64,000 bases of DNA from Glandiceps talaboti (GCF_964340395.1 NC_135557.1:2408187-2472186); one strand, 5' to 3'; shown: positions 24,680 to 36,093, counted from the stretch's first letter. Notes: generated by a model from the sequence alone, not told the origin. Translations and numbers: made by a program.

Positions 24680-26960
24680 AATGACAGATAATGTTATTTT
24701 AGCAATTTGAAAATATATTGGCATTTGATTGTTGCTAAGAGCGTGGTCATGGTATTGTTAATTTGTGATGAACCATGTATGAAGCCTGTTTCTTTTCTTA
24801 CTAAATAGTCCTTGGACAGAGAACATAACTACATTGTACATGTATATTCAGTGATGAGATGAAGTGCTTTTTTATCATTTTTACTGGGCATGATGTGTTT
24901 ATTTAAAAATTGACAAGAATTTGAATTTGCTTGCATGGTTCCCTGTGGCAATTTATGTGTGCACATACAGTGCCTGCGTGTCTCTAGGAGTTTGGAATTG
25001 TTCATATTTGTAACATTTGAACAATGTGTGAAGCCTCTTTCTTATCTGTCTAATAGTTCTTGGACATTGAACATAAATAATAACACATGCCAGCAAGCAA
25101 AATATCACAATTTAGTGCCTGCAAAAAGATTGGCACTCATACAAAAAAATTTGATGCCAAAACCAAAGGTGATTTTAGCTGGGATTTATTATCTGACAGT
25201 GCTATAATTTGCCGGGATATCTTAGATTGAAGGTAAATGGCCATGCAGTAATCAGTAAGATTTTACAGGACATTTCGCTAGATTTGCAAGGTTAGACAAT
25301 ATCTTCTGTAAATGCTATACAATGTACCATGTCAAGTACTGTTGACTTTGCTTGGAAATTCCTATATCCTTGATGCTATGATCTGCTGTGATCTATAATT
25401 ATTTGTCAGAATTTACACATTACACCCCCCTCCCCCCCCCACCCCCACTGCTCATTCCATTTTGGGTGTTGTCTGTTAGACAGATAACACAACTTCACAT
25501 GTATCTGAGTATTTGTCGTTTGTTGTCAATTATTTTGTGATACAAATGTAGATGCAACAATACATTATCAAACATACACATCCCTAGTTTTCATTTTCAA
25601 CAAAATTAAGATGAAACATTTTATAAAGCAAACATCAACTTACTACAGTAGCAGTTTTGCTATGTCACTCCACTCTGAACGGAGCTACCTTCATTTGCAT
25701 ATATTAATGAGAATTTCTTTCAAATAAATGTTGTGAGGGCGCTAGATGATTGACTGTTACAGTCAAATTTTCACCGACATTTTACAGTCGATTTTGCCCA
25801 TCTGGAGGAATACTGCTACTTGGAACGTCCATGGATATTCATGTCATACAGGTAAGTCTATGTCAGGATTTTTTTTTTGAAGTTCCGAGCAGTATTTCTT
25901 GTTTTACGACCGTATTTTCGATCTCCACAGTCATTCAGTATAGCAGTATATTTTGCTGCCACAAATACATGCACCCTCGATTCAAGTAAAAAAATTTCAC
26001 TTTCCTGGATAGTCTGGTAGTCGATCAAGCCCCTTAACTTTGTTTCGGAGCTGTTCAAGCCCTGTAAATCACTGTAAGAACCCCATGTTTTTTATCTCTT
26101 CTGCGGCCTTCAGAACCTGACATTGGAGGGCATTGCCGAGCGATCAGTCAGAAGACTTTGTTGTTAAGGTGCATTAGAAATCCGAATTTACCCAAGTCAA
26201 AGTGGTTCATACAAACCACCTGGTTTCTATTGTTTACTTGTTAGAAAAGGTGACTGTAGTTAGAGGTTGATTTTCCTCAAATCAAAGCTGTTCCCATTGT
26301 GGGTTATGACCGCCTAGACGTCGTATTTTGTGATCATCCTGTGCATACTTTCAGATAGATTCTGTTGTCTTTGCTCTACATTCATTGCATGTTGACAGCT
26401 TTATTTCATTTCTTTCTTGCTCTTTTCTGGGTTTTACAGCTTACAGAAGAAAATTTTGTAAATTTGACTTTACAATTCTGGTTCACGTTCTTGTAATCAG
26501 CTGTTTTAAGGTTATTTTGTACAACTGTTACGGACTTTAGACTGTTATATTTCATTCCCTTTCTTGTTAAACAAACAACACATCAACTGTAAGTTTGTAT
26601 ATAGTAACTAGTGTATTTGTCACATGTTCTGTCACTCCATGATTCTGAGTGTCTTGTCAGTCTGCTTTGCTGAGGTCAGTACTAGGAAAATTGTGACCTT
26701 TATTTTTTTTTAGACAATTGGATTCTTTGTCTTTTATTTTGACTAGACATTTCACTTTTTTAGTTCTTTAAGCCATTCTTATTTCTTCTAAATGAAACCG
26801 TGCTTGTAAACATTTTCTTGATACCGGTAAGGAAGCCAGCGAAAATTTGTTACATGACACATTCTTGGTTCAAATATCCAACCACAGTCATCTTGGAGTC
26901 AGTAAATATTGAAGATTACAAGTTAAATTTCTCTATTTTTGACTGTTAAATCTGTAATTA
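24680..26960. other. Intergenic DNA with a possible promoter
   Basis: No supported gene apart from the weak first-exon candidate near 25,750. A C-rich stretch lies near 25,425-25,447. Confidence 0.45.
25685..25851 (+). promoter_or_regulatory. Possible promoter and first exon
   Basis: An octamer-type site ATTTGCAT with TTAATGAG next to it (about 25,692-25,712) precedes an ATG at 25,750 whose frame is open to a good donor, CATACAG/gtaagt, after 25,851. No downstream exon was identified, so this is weak. Confidence 0.25.
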
Positions 26961-26973
26961 TGGGTTCATGCTT

Positions 26974-27540
26974 TGGTGCATAAAGTGGTGATTTGGTGCA
27001 TAAAGTGGTGATTTGGTGCATAAAGTAGTGATTTGGTGCATAAAGTGGTGATTTGGTGCATAAAGTGGTGATTTGGTGCATAAAGTAGTGATTTGGTGCA
27101 TAAAGTGGTGATTTGGTGCATAAAGTGGTGATTTGGTGCATAAAGTGGTGATTTGGTGCATAAAGTAGTGATTTGGTGCATAAAGTGGTGATTTGGTGCA
27201 TAAAGTGGTGATTTGGTGCATAAAGTGGTGATTTGGTGCATAAAGTAGTGATTTGGTGCATAAAGTGATGATTTGGTGCATAAAGTGGTGATTTGGTGCA
27301 TAAAGTGGTGATTTGGTGCATAAAGTGGTGATTTGGTGCATAAAGTGGTGATTTGGTGCATAAAGTGGTGATTTGGTGCATAAAGTAGTGATTTGGTGCA
27401 TAAAGTAGTGATTTGGTGCATAAAGTGGTGATTTGGTGCATAAAGTGGTGATTTGGTGCATAAAGTGGTGATTTGGTGCATAAAGTGGTGATTTGGTGCA
27501 TAAAGTGGTGATTTGGTGCATAAAGTGGTGATTTGGTGCA
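26974..27540. repeat. 20 bp minisatellite, about 28 copies
   Basis: The unit ttggtgcataaagtggtgat is repeated in exact 20 bp register with only G/A changes (gtggtg, gtagtg, gtgatg). The unit is not a multiple of three and lacks stops on the minus strand, so all three minus frames stay open for about 190 codons. These are artefacts of the repeat. Confidence 0.97.
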
Positions 27541-28205
27541 TGCTCTGGTGATCAGCTATAGTTATTGCAAAGTGTGACCCTTGTTCACTTTGGAGCTCTT
27601 TCAATTTTGTTTTCTTTCTGGTTATACTAGAGAAGTAGTGACCATTCTTTCTTCCAATACTTTGTTTATTCTGTTTCTTCTAAATCCAAGTACTTCATAT
27701 TTATGACTTGTTGGTCACCACTTGTATTTATTTCTCATATATCATTTTGGTGATGAACAGTGAAACAACTCAGTGAATTTCATTTTATTGATTGCGGCCA
27801 GGTTTTCGTGTTTTTATGTCCTGATGATCTGTTTTTTCAAAGGTAAAGCTTGCCCTAAAATTTAAAGGAGTGCTCATAGTAATACCAGTTTTAACAATTT
27901 CATAGTATTTCGAATTTTCTCTTGAGGGTGCTTTTCCAATACAAAAATGTATAAAGTTTCTAAATTTATTTTTTCCCTCTTACTTGCAGAATCCTGGTCA
28001 TACAAAAATTATTATAGTTGCTGTGATGTCCTGAGAACTCTATTCATATATACATGCTTTGTTCTGTTTTGTTCTGTTCTGTCATTGTTTGCCATGATGG
28101 CAGTATTGGTGGAAAAATAAAATGTAGTGAAAATCCTACATGTGAACTAAATTATGTTTGCAAAGAGAATGATAATTACAATATGAATATTAACATTGGT
28201 GTCAA
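27541..28205. other. Non-coding stretch
   Basis: AT-rich with a short ttctgttttgttctgttctg tract near 28,065. No gene seen. Confidence 0.5.
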
Positions 28206-28280
28206 ATAGTTGTTATACATATCTCTTCTCCAAGTTTACACAGTGTAAACTTCAAGAGAAGAGATATGTATATCAACTAT
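28206..28280. repeat. 75 bp near-perfect palindrome
   Basis: The left arm starts atagttgttatacatatctc and the right arm is its reverse complement, ending gagatatgtatatcaactat, with the centre at GTTTACACaGTGTAAAC. There are only a few mismatches. It could fold into a hairpin of about 35 bp, like a miRNA precursor, or be a tiny fold-back element. Confidence 0.8.
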
Positions 28281-28385
28281 CTGTTCTTACTGTTAAGACA
28301 AACAAGCTCAATTTGAAAATTTACAGCTTCAGGTTAAACATGGTGAATTCCTCTATGATAAATTCTGTGGCCACTAACAGGTGCC

Positions 28386-28841
28386 GAAATAGCTGACATA
28401 GCATTCCAAGAACTGGAAAGTTGCATTATTGAAATCTACACGAATAAAATATCACATGTTTTAGGGATGATGTATTCTGTTTCATCATATTTTGTGGCAC
28501 TCAAGTTGAACTAGATAATCTGAGTGAAGAAATAAACCCCAAATGCATCCAACTTTTAAATTTCGTGGGAAAGCCCAGATACAGAAGTAACATATCTTGA
28601 TCTTACAATCCACAAAAGTACCAACAACATGAAGTGTTGGATTTTAAAACTCGTTAAACAAACAAACATACTCCAATATTTACATAGGCAATCATGCCAC
28701 CAAGACTTATTTTTTAAAAGGTTCGTTATAAAGGGTCAAACGATCAGATACATAAGAACATGGAGTAATGAAAAAGAATTTCAAAATAGTGAGATTCTTC
28801 ACCAAGAAACAGGCAAAGCGGCTACAATGACAAAGAAGTAA
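28386..28841 (+). pseudogene. Penelope-like element reverse transcriptase fragment
   Basis: Three plus-strand frames joined by frameshifts give a fragment of a reverse transcriptase. It has a catalytic-type FRDDVF near 28,463, then a YLDLTIHK-like stretch near 28,590-28,615. After that (28,629 onward) come LQYLHRQSCHQDLFFK and IRYIRTWSNEKEF. The H..SCH....FK...G...R..R..S pattern is typical of the thumb and C-terminal side of Penelope-like RTs. Stops at about 28,598 and shifts show it is dead. The endonuclease domain is not seen. Family call from recognition; subfamily unknown. Confidence 0.6.
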
Positions 28842-28884
28842 ACATTGTCCACGTTCAGAGCCCCATTCCCCCTCATACAAAATG

Positions 28885-29265
28885 GTAGTGTGATTATAGG
28901 ATGCAAGCTCAATTATTTGAGAAAAACGTTTTAAAAAAAGTGTGCACTGTGTAAAATAGTTGTGCACGCAAACTTAACTATTTGTGAGAAAAACATAGAA
29001 AAATGTGCACTGTGTAAAATAATGGAAGTATGATTATAGCATGAAAACTAAATTATTTTGAGAAAAACGTAAAAGAAATTGTGCACTGTGTAAAATAGTG
29101 GTAGTATATGATTATAGCATGCAAACTAAACTATTTGTGAGAAAAACGTAAAAGAAATTGTGCAGTGTACAATAGTGGTACTAGTAGTATGATTATTGCA
29201 TGCAAACTACATTATTTGTGAGAAAAACATTAAATATTGTGCACTGTGTAAAATACTGGTAGTGT
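28885..29265 (+). repeat. About 75-85 bp tandem repeat, five copies
   Basis: Diverged units carry 'gattata.catgcaaact.a', 'tttgtgagaaaaac' and 'ttgtgcactgtgtaaaata'. They lie directly downstream of the Penelope-like fragment. Confidence 0.8.
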
Positions 29266-29470
29266 GTACCACGGCACTGTATGTAGAATATATTATTTTT
29301 TCAGTAACCTGATTGTAGAAAATTGTACACACTGGACAATAACAGAAACGGAACTGTGACTCTGTGGTGTTTCTGCCTTTAGAAAACATGCATATAATAC
29401 ATTTGTGTATATACCACATTTAAAATTATTGAGTAGTATCTTTGCCAACCATTTTTTCAACTAAATATCA

Positions 29471-29567
29471 CTGACTTTCTGGGCAGCGATACGTGAATTA
29501 GTCGATATTACTTTTACTGACTTTCTGGGCAGCGATATGTGAATTAGCCGATATTACTTTCACTATG
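29471..29567. repeat. 48 bp tandem duplication
   Basis: 'ctgactttctgggcagcgat' recurs 48 bp on, with 'gtgaattag.cgatattact' following in both. Confidence 0.85.
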
Positions 29568-29695
29568 ATGATTCCATCAGTAATATGCAAATTAGGGCTA
29601 AAATGTGTCTTTTAGGTTAAAAATCTATAATTCCAAACTACTGAGCAGATTGGGCTGAAATTTAACAGGAATGCATCACTGATGCCACAACCTAT
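29568..29695 (-). repeat. Partial copy of a short dispersed repeat (minus orientation)
   Basis: Its reverse complement starts 'gatgcattcc.gttaaatttc', then 'agcccaatctgc', and matches the start of the copy at 31,887 base for base over most of its length. Together they flank the LINE as inverted copies. Confidence 0.7.
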
Positions 29696-29740
29696 TGTAT
29701 TGCCATATGGTCTACACACTTCATTGGTCTACATAAACAC

Positions 29741-30292
29741 ATGGAAGTCCCTGGGATGGAAGTACATGTACGTAAACGAAGACTACACTCAAAAATGCAT
29801 TCTTTAGACCAATACAACCGCAGAATCAATCTTGAAATAGCCGGTATTCCTGAGTCAGACAACGGTCAGGAAAACACAGATGCCATCTCTCTTGCCATTT
29901 TACAGAAAATCGATTCCACTGTAACTTCAGATGACATAGACATTTCCCATAGAATTGGTGCCAAACAGAACCATGTACAACCAGGTGAAAACAACGCACA
30001 CCATCCACACCAAGGAAGTCGCCGTACAAGATCGATAATAGTGAGATTTACAACGCGCAGGATTAGAAACATGGTATACGACAAACGAAGAAAACTCCAA
30101 GGAGTGACGAGAAATATCGGATACCATCAAGAAAGAAGCATATTTACAAATGAAAATCTCTGTCCATCACGAGTCCTACTGCGTCAAGTCAACGATGTTA
30201 GAAAAACAAGCAAAGTACGACTACTTGTGGACTTACAACGGGAACATTTATGTAAGAAAAAACAAAGCTGCTCAATCTCTTCTCATAAGTAA
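29741..30292 (+). CDS. Non-LTR retrotransposon ORF1 protein (partial)
   Basis: A frame of 183 codons with features of LINE ORF1 RNA-binding proteins. NLEIAGIPES at residues 31-40 is the first strand of the RRM-like domain. DISHRIGA (about 67-74), a basic loop, RSIIVRFTTRRIRNMVYDKR (about 97-116) and IFTNENLCPSR follow in the usual order. The N-terminal coiled coil usually found in such proteins is missing, so the element is probably 5' truncated or the first frame has decayed. ORF1 coats the element RNA and chaperones reverse transcription. The endonuclease ORF starts about 80 bp downstream. Confidence 0.75.
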   Translation: MEVPGMEVHVRKRRLHSKMHSLDQYNRRINLEIAGIPESDNGQENTDAISLAILQKIDSTVTSDDIDISHRIGAKQNHVQPGENNAHHPHQGSRRTRSIIVRFTTRRIRNMVYDKRRKLQGVTRNIGYHQERSIFTNENLCPSRVLLRQVNDVRKTSKVRLLVDLQREHLCKKKQSCSISSHK

Positions 30293-30369
30293 TGAAAGTG
30301 ATATTCAAAAAGACCATTGACTACCTAACTACATAATATAAGATAAACTAAATCATGTTTAAATTATAA

Positions 30370-31353
30370 ATGAATGATGACACTTCTGAAAGTTTATTTG
30401 ATGTAAATAATTTTGTTTTATCACCGCATATGTTCAATGGCACTTTCTCAGGCCATTTCAACAATTCATTATCTATGGTTCATATTAATGCAAGGTCTCT
30501 GAATAAGAACTTTGATAACTTACATATGGCTTCTTTTTGAAGATGTTATACATTTTGATTTCACTATAATTGGGGTTTCGGAGGTGTGGAGTATTCCGGA
30601 TCAAAATCTTTTTTCTTTAAATGGGTATTCACTGGAATTAATTGTCGTGACGATACCAGGGGCGGAGGTGTTGGTGCATATATTTCTACCTCTATAAAGT
30701 ACAAATTGTTACAAGCTAAAGTAATTCATGCCGAGTCACTTTGGTTAGAAATGAATATTAAAAATCACAAGGTAATCATTGGTGTTATCTATAGGCATCC
30801 AAATACAAACCTTAAAGAATTTCAAACAAATTTAACTGAAGTGTTAGACAAGTTCAAACTCAACAGATCGGGCTGTATTTTAATGGGAGACTTTAATGTC
30901 GACCTCAACAATTCCAATATCAATTCTGAAATGTTCCTTTCTAGTATGAATTGTTTGAGTTTACACCAGCTTATTTCATCTCCAACTAGAATAACCAACA
31001 CATCAAGCACGTTGATTGATCATATTTACACCAATATATGTTCCAACACAATCCAAACCAGTACAATTTTAACAGATGTCACGGATCACCTCCCTGTATT
31101 TGCAATATTTGATGTATGTAATTTTCAGCCAAAGTATAAACAGATAGTATATAGAAGTTATAGAAATTATGACAAAGAATTATCCTTGAGAACCCTTGGT
31201 AATGTATCTTGGAATGATATATATGAATGTACTGATGTAAATTTAGCCTATGATAGGTTTTGTTTGGTGTTCACAGATATTTGTGACTTGCATGCACCAA
31301 TTGTAAAACACAATGTAAAGAAAACCGGATGTAATAAGCCATGGATCACATGA
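30370..31353 (+). pseudogene. Non-LTR retrotransposon ORF2, endonuclease domain, frameshifted
   Basis: The start ATG at 30,370 opens a frame containing MVHINARSLNKNF, the usual first motif of the apurinic-type endonuclease. It stops near 30,540. The next stretch (FTIIGVSEVW) is in another frame to about 30,630. The original frame then resumes and is open to 31,353, with GGGVGAYIS, VIIGVIYRHPN, ILMGDFNVDL, STLIDHIYTN and VTDHLPVFAIF. These are the canonical endonuclease blocks, including the N-A-R, GDFN and DH residues. Two compensating shifts and the stop at 31,351-31,353 before the RT make it inactive. Confidence 0.8.
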
Positions 31354-31605
31354 GCAATTAAGTAATCCATCAATAAGAAGCACAGATTGTATTCTAATGT
31401 CATCAATTCAGGTTTTAATATAAACTTTGTCAACAAGTATAAATGTTATAGGAATATTTTAACATCTATCCTCAGAAATGCCAAAGAGACGTTTATAGTA
31501 ATCTGTTTTTGGAGAACAGGGGTAATGTTAAGAAAACGTGGGGAATAATCAATGATATTGCCAAGGGTGGCCTACCTGATAAACTTATAATTTCCTCTGA
31601 CAACT

Positions 31606-31884
31606 ATGACAACCAATATACAATGTACCTCACCACAGGATATTGTGTCAGCTTTCAATGACTTTTTTGTTCATATCGGCCCAACGTTAGCTGATAAAAT
31701 GGAAGGCTGCAACAAAAACTTTGGAGAATATCTCGATGCACCAAACGTTAACTCTTTCTACCTTTGTCCAACTACTCAAGATGAGGTTAAAAATATCGTA
31801 CATACTCTAGATGTTAAAAAGTCCTGTGGCTATGACAAACTCCCAGCTCGATTGCTAATCGACGCTGCTTGTCCATACATCCCT
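31606..31884 (+). pseudogene. Non-LTR retrotransposon ORF2, linker and first RT block, truncated
   Basis: The frame contains IVSAFNDFFVHIG, the common pre-RT segment, and VKKSCGYDKLPARLL, matching the usual K..G.D.(I/L)P...L first RT block. The homology stops at about 31,884, where a different repeat starts. The RT active site is absent, so the LINE is 3' truncated here. Open codons after 31,884 belong to the neighbouring repeat. Confidence 0.75.
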
Positions 31885-32219
31885 AGATGCATTCCCATTA
31901 AATTTCAGCCCAATCTGCTTAGTGTTTTTGGAATGATAGATTTTTTTACCAAAAAGACACATTTTACTGATGGGACCATCATGTCATGAACAATTCTCAG
32001 TAAAACCACCCTGAAGAATGTTTCAACCAAATTTTAGCCCAATCTGCATAGTAGTTTTCGAGTTTAAGTTTTCTGACCAAAAATCACACTTTTGACCCAA
32101 ATCACAAACAGGTGGTAAGATCATTTTGATTTGAGCAATTTCCCAACTAGCCACCAAGGTAATGAACCCATCAAATATCATGGCAATCAGTTCATCGGTT
32201 TTTGACTTTAAGTTGTTTA

Positions 32220-32273
<54 letters not shown>

Positions 32274-32325
32274 TGCAGGGTGATCCCTATAGCACTACTG
32301 AACCTCGGTTCAGTTGTGCTAAAAA
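31885..32325 (+). mobile_element. Dispersed repeat abutting the truncated LINE
   Basis: The start matches the inverted copy at 29,568-29,695. The right end, ctatagcactactgaacc followed by ggttcagttgtgctaaaa, matches the right end of the small element at 24,316-24,679 and forms a 14 bp hairpin with one mismatch. A (CA)n tract sits inside. Confidence 0.7.
32222..32271 (+). repeat. (CA)n microsatellite
   Basis: About 24 uninterrupted CA dinucleotides. Confidence 0.98.
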
Positions 32326-32329
32326 TAAT

Positions 32330-33380
32330 GTAATTTCCAAGCCTGAACAAAGTACTAGTATTTATTCTTCAAAGTAGAAAATGATCATGAGTGGAAACTT
32401 GTAAGGGCTTGTTTCCAAAATTTACCAGATGTTTATGGAATGTCAACAAATCATGCATCCATGAACAAAATTATAACCGCGACTTTTGGCGACCTGTACT
32501 GAAAAAAAACCTAGTAATTGGGGGTCGTTTTGGCTCGCAGTGCCATTGTTGTAAAACACATAATGGGTATCTTAGATTCTTACCAAGCTGCTGTGATGTG
32601 GCCGGGTTTGTCCTAGTTTCACAGCCGGTGTCGGAACGTAATAATTAGCAGGAGTAGTCGTCGTCCACCTCAAGTCGCTAGTCAGCAGACAACTTCCAAG
32701 CTTCTGGTATCTGCAGGTATCAGTCTCAAGATATTAAGATGGATAAGTATCTTCGGAGTCTTTGAATGTCCCAAGAACATCCCAGGACGCTACCACACCT
32801 ACTAGGCTGTTTTCCGAAGGCGACTTATGTCTAGCAGTGTGACATGTTGTTCCCACTTTCATCGCTAATGGCGCTGCATGTTAGAACCCAATTTCACTAC
32901 AAAAAAATAAATTATAACTATATTATTAATTTACATAGGAATTCACTGTTGAGATTAGTATAGCAGTTAACTATGCTACCACTTGGCAAGAACAAGTTGA
33001 CGGCCCGTTTCAAAAGGAGACTAGCTGCATTCTGCCTTCAATGTAGTACTACAATTGTTACAGTCACATGGACATGTACACGTACGTGTATTCGTCTATT
33101 TGGAAATGTCACTGCGTCACACTGCCGCGATCACATTTACACTCGATCATAACACCCTTTAAAACCTTGCAAATTCCTACAAAACATTTCTTCAAATACT
33201 TTCCAGTATATAAAGTCAAATATGGTTGTCGATGGAGTTGCATGGGTAAAAACAGGCGAAAAATACGCATTTTAAGAATAGCTACGTGAACACTTACCAA
33301 CAACTCAAATTGGCCGCCTGCCTCGTTCTGAGATATATGAACCTTGACCTCGACGACGCATCATAGCCGATCTATTTATA
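32330..33380. other. Non-coding stretch with possible minus-strand splice sites
   Basis: No gene is supported. On the minus strand, 'tatctcag' followed by about 30 bases and then gtaagt around 33,292-33,332 could be a small exon, but nothing supports it further. Confidence 0.4.
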
Positions 33381-33385
33381 GATAT

Positions 33386-33505
33386 ATTCTATCGTCGCAA
33401 ACTACATCCTGTTTTACGGCAACGTTCTTAACGAGCCTCCCTCTTATTTCGAACTGTAGTGGTAGAAATACTAACTCTGGTTTGCGAAAATGATATATTC
33501 TACCA
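33386..33505 (+). mobile_element. Small MITE, copy 1
   Basis: About 110 bp from 'cgtcgcaaact' to 'tggtttgcgaaaatg', with short inverted ends (TCGCAAACyA). The core gttttacggcaacgttctta and 'acgagcctcc' is identical in the copy at 35,208. Confidence 0.65.
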
Positions 33506-33634
33506 CAGACTTAATACTTGTCTGTGATTCTACTCTGCAAGGCGGATATAATCGGACATAATCTGTCTTTGTCTCTCTGATATGTGTGTGTATCGTTCAT
33601 CTCTCTTGAAGCAGACATGTTCATATACATAAAC

Positions 33635-33736
<102 letters not shown>

Positions 33737-34292
33737 TATATCTTTTGTAAATAATTTTTATTTTCTATTGTATCAATATATTGCTAATGGTGTTCTCGAA
33801 ATCATAATCAAGATAAAAGGGACCAACTTTTTGATAACAAACAACATGACATTAAAGTTAATCTTATATTTATATATAGAGTCCGCGAAATGAAGCAAAC
33901 GCAGTAAGATGGATTGATAAAGAAAAGAGGTAATTAAAGGGAAGAGAAAGGAAAGTTGAAGTCATTAAGATGCCATACGATATAAGACTCAGCATAGCAG
34001 AAATATGTGCGAGAATATTCGAAGCAAGGTACGAGAGATTAGAGTTATACTATCAAAGTGGCACAAGCTCAGTTTATAAGCTTTTTGCTTAGACGGGAAA
34101 TTACTTACAAACAATATCAGTTTACTCTGAGGTGTATGCTTCATTGCAATTTACGTTCTGACATTGTTAGAATTGTTGATTGCATAGTCGGGAGTTTCTG
34201 TACAGTTTATGATACGTATAATAAATTACGTCATCGGATTACTTATAAGTTATATAATTATGACGTCGGTATCACATGACTTGTCTCGAGCG

Positions 34293-34326
34293 ATGTCAAC
34301 GAGAATGGCGGGCGGTTTGAAAAGAA
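34293..34326 (+). CDS. Possible first coding exon (MSTRMAGGLKR)
   Basis: In a locally CpG-rich stretch, downstream of a TGACGTC (CRE-like) site at 34,261, two in-frame ATGs (34,293 and 34,305) lead to a strong donor AGAA/gtaagt after 34,326. The translation is MSTRMAGGLKR. No matching second exon was found. Confidence 0.25.
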
Positions 34327-34839
34327 GTAAGTCGGTCAAATGTTTGGAGTAACATTGACGACTAGTAGACAGGTAAATCTTCTAATTAGAGGGATTGGTC
34401 CATTTACAGTTTAGTTTTAACGTATTTTTAAATGAAAGACAATACCCAAAAAAATTGTCCCGTTGCAGTTAATATACCTTTAATACCCGGTTTGAGTTCA
34501 GCCCATTGCAAGTGATGGTCAAGTATAGAACAGTAAGTAGAATACTGTGAGTACCTTTTAATATGCAGAACAATTGACATCCCAAAAACATATAAACTCT
34601 GTTTGTGCCCCAGTATAATATAAGATGGATGTACAGAAGGACGTAGCGACACTCAATATGTAAGAACAGAGATTACAAGATGCTACTAATAAACTGGAAA
34701 TGAAAGAAATCTAGTCAACTTGAAGGATTGTCAATAAAATTCAAGTCAGGATTGTTGACAGAGAACGTGTGTTAGTCTTGACTTTTTCCTTTATCGTTGG
34801 ATCTACAATTTGGGTGCAAAAAATAATTAATTCACTGTT

Positions 34840-34842
<3 letters not shown>

Positions 34843-34877
<35 letters not shown>

Positions 34878-34912
34878 ATCATCATCGTCATCATCATCAT
34901 CATCATCATCAT
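34843..34912. repeat. (CAT)n trinucleotide tract
   Basis: About 23 ATC/CAT triplets with one interruption. Read on the minus strand it extends the open frame of the next entry as poly-Asp and then poly-Met. Confidence 0.95.
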
Positions 34913-34914
34913 CA

Positions 34915-35192
34915 GAACCAAACTCTCCTTCAACTACATCAGAGTTTGTATCATCATTCTCACTGTCTTCAAATGACACAATTTCTGCTAAGGTTGCAAT
35001 GATGATTTCATATTTGCAAAGGTACTTGTTAAGTTCTTTCACAAACTCACCCAAGTCATGATTATCAAATGTTTTTCCAGCACACTGCTGCTTTTCCTCT
35101 ATTCTTTTTCTTTCCCTCATTGAAATAAAATGAATGACGGCTGCCTTTACTTGTCTTGCACACAAAGTGTTTTGTAGCAAATTTTTCAACAT
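34915..35192 (-). CDS. Unrecognised acidic-tailed open frame, possible exon
   Basis: A minus-strand frame from an ATG at 35,192 encodes about 93 non-repetitive residues, with charged blocks (ISMRERKRIEEKQQ, FVKELNKYL) and an acidic C-terminal stretch rich in D and E. It then enters the CAT repeat as Asp and Met runs. Composition is protein-like, but no family is recognised. It may be an exon or part of a decayed transposon gene; the boundary at the repeat is arbitrary. Confidence 0.35.
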
Positions 35193-35201
35193 TTTTACTT
35201 G

Positions 35202-35315
35202 ACACTACATCGTCGCAAACCACGGTCTGTTTTACGGCAACGTTCTTAACGAGCCTCCTACTTATTTCGAAATGTAGTGGTAGAAATAAGAACTCTGGTT
35301 TGTGAGAATGTTGAC
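35202..35315 (+). mobile_element. Small MITE, copy 2
   Basis: Direct copy of 33,386-33,505 with the same ends (tcgcaaaccac ... tggtttgtgagaatg) and the same core. A few substitutions separate the two. Confidence 0.65.
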
Positions 35316-36020
35316 ACTATTGCAATAAAAACAAATGTTATGCATTGATGTGTATACCATCCCCTGTAGTTAAATTAGGCATGAACCCAGTCTTGCTGAA
35401 AATGAACCCACTTTTACAGGCAAAAGGGGTCTGGAGGCTCAACTTTCTCCAGGTCTTGACAAAACACTGGTTTACGAATATGTTGATTGGAGTTGTTGTA
35501 TATATGGTGACTCAGTTCGCTACTTCATTCCCCGGCCTGCAATATACATTCCAGGGCCCGGTAACTTGTGACTTTAAAAGTTAATTCATGTCAGAGTATT
35601 TTATGTATCTATTTATATATACTTATATTTATGCAAAGTTTTAACAGTATAAAAAAAAGTTTATTTCGCTTTTTCTCTACGATCGTTACTTGCCAAATAT
35701 TATTATATGTTATACATTTAGAAGCTGATGTTCAACTCACCATTTCTAGAAAGTATAGCATGCCTTAGAGTTTATGTTGTAAAGTGATGGTGATGCCAAT
35801 ACGAGGAGAGGAATTTTAAGGGGATGTTTTACAGAGTTTTTGATATTTGTCAACCACTCCATTTGTTGCATGTTCCTCTCAAATGGCTCTTTCTCATAGA
35901 CTGTAAGCAGTTCCCGTCATATCATCGGGATAGACATGTATAGCAGTACACTGCACACTTTAACTTTAAGCGTCACGAAATTCATGAATATTCATGAGCA
36001 TGGCTCACCGCCATTCTTAC

Positions 36021-36093
36021 CTGAGTCTTCGGAACTTGTCGGCAGAAGTTTCGCCCTTTGTTTAAAAGATTCGTCAGTTTCGGATGTAAACAT
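36021..36093 (-). CDS. Candidate divergent first exon, minus strand
   Basis: An ATG at 36,093 reading leftward encodes MFTSETDESFKQRAKLLP and then TSSEDS, ending at a good donor, CTCAG/gtaaga, after 36,021 (73 nt, phase 1). It lies 37 bp from the plus-strand first-exon candidate at 36,130. No second exon was recognised upstream. Confidence 0.35.

Noticed and set aside
24600-24700. Helitron 3' end suggested by the terminal hairpin
   Set aside because: No CTRR after the hairpin, and perfect terminal inverted repeats point to a TIR element.
26923-27604. Three overlapping minus-strand frames of 187-212 codons
   Set aside because: All three frames of a 20 bp repeat give the same peptide in rotation, which is a property of the repeat and not of a gene.
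32162-32377. Plus-strand frame with poly-HT and minus-strand poly-CV
   Set aside because: Read-through of the CA microsatellite.
34769-35002. Plus-strand poly-Ser/poly-His frame
   Set aside because: Read-through of the CAT tract; the minus-strand frame has the better non-repeat part.
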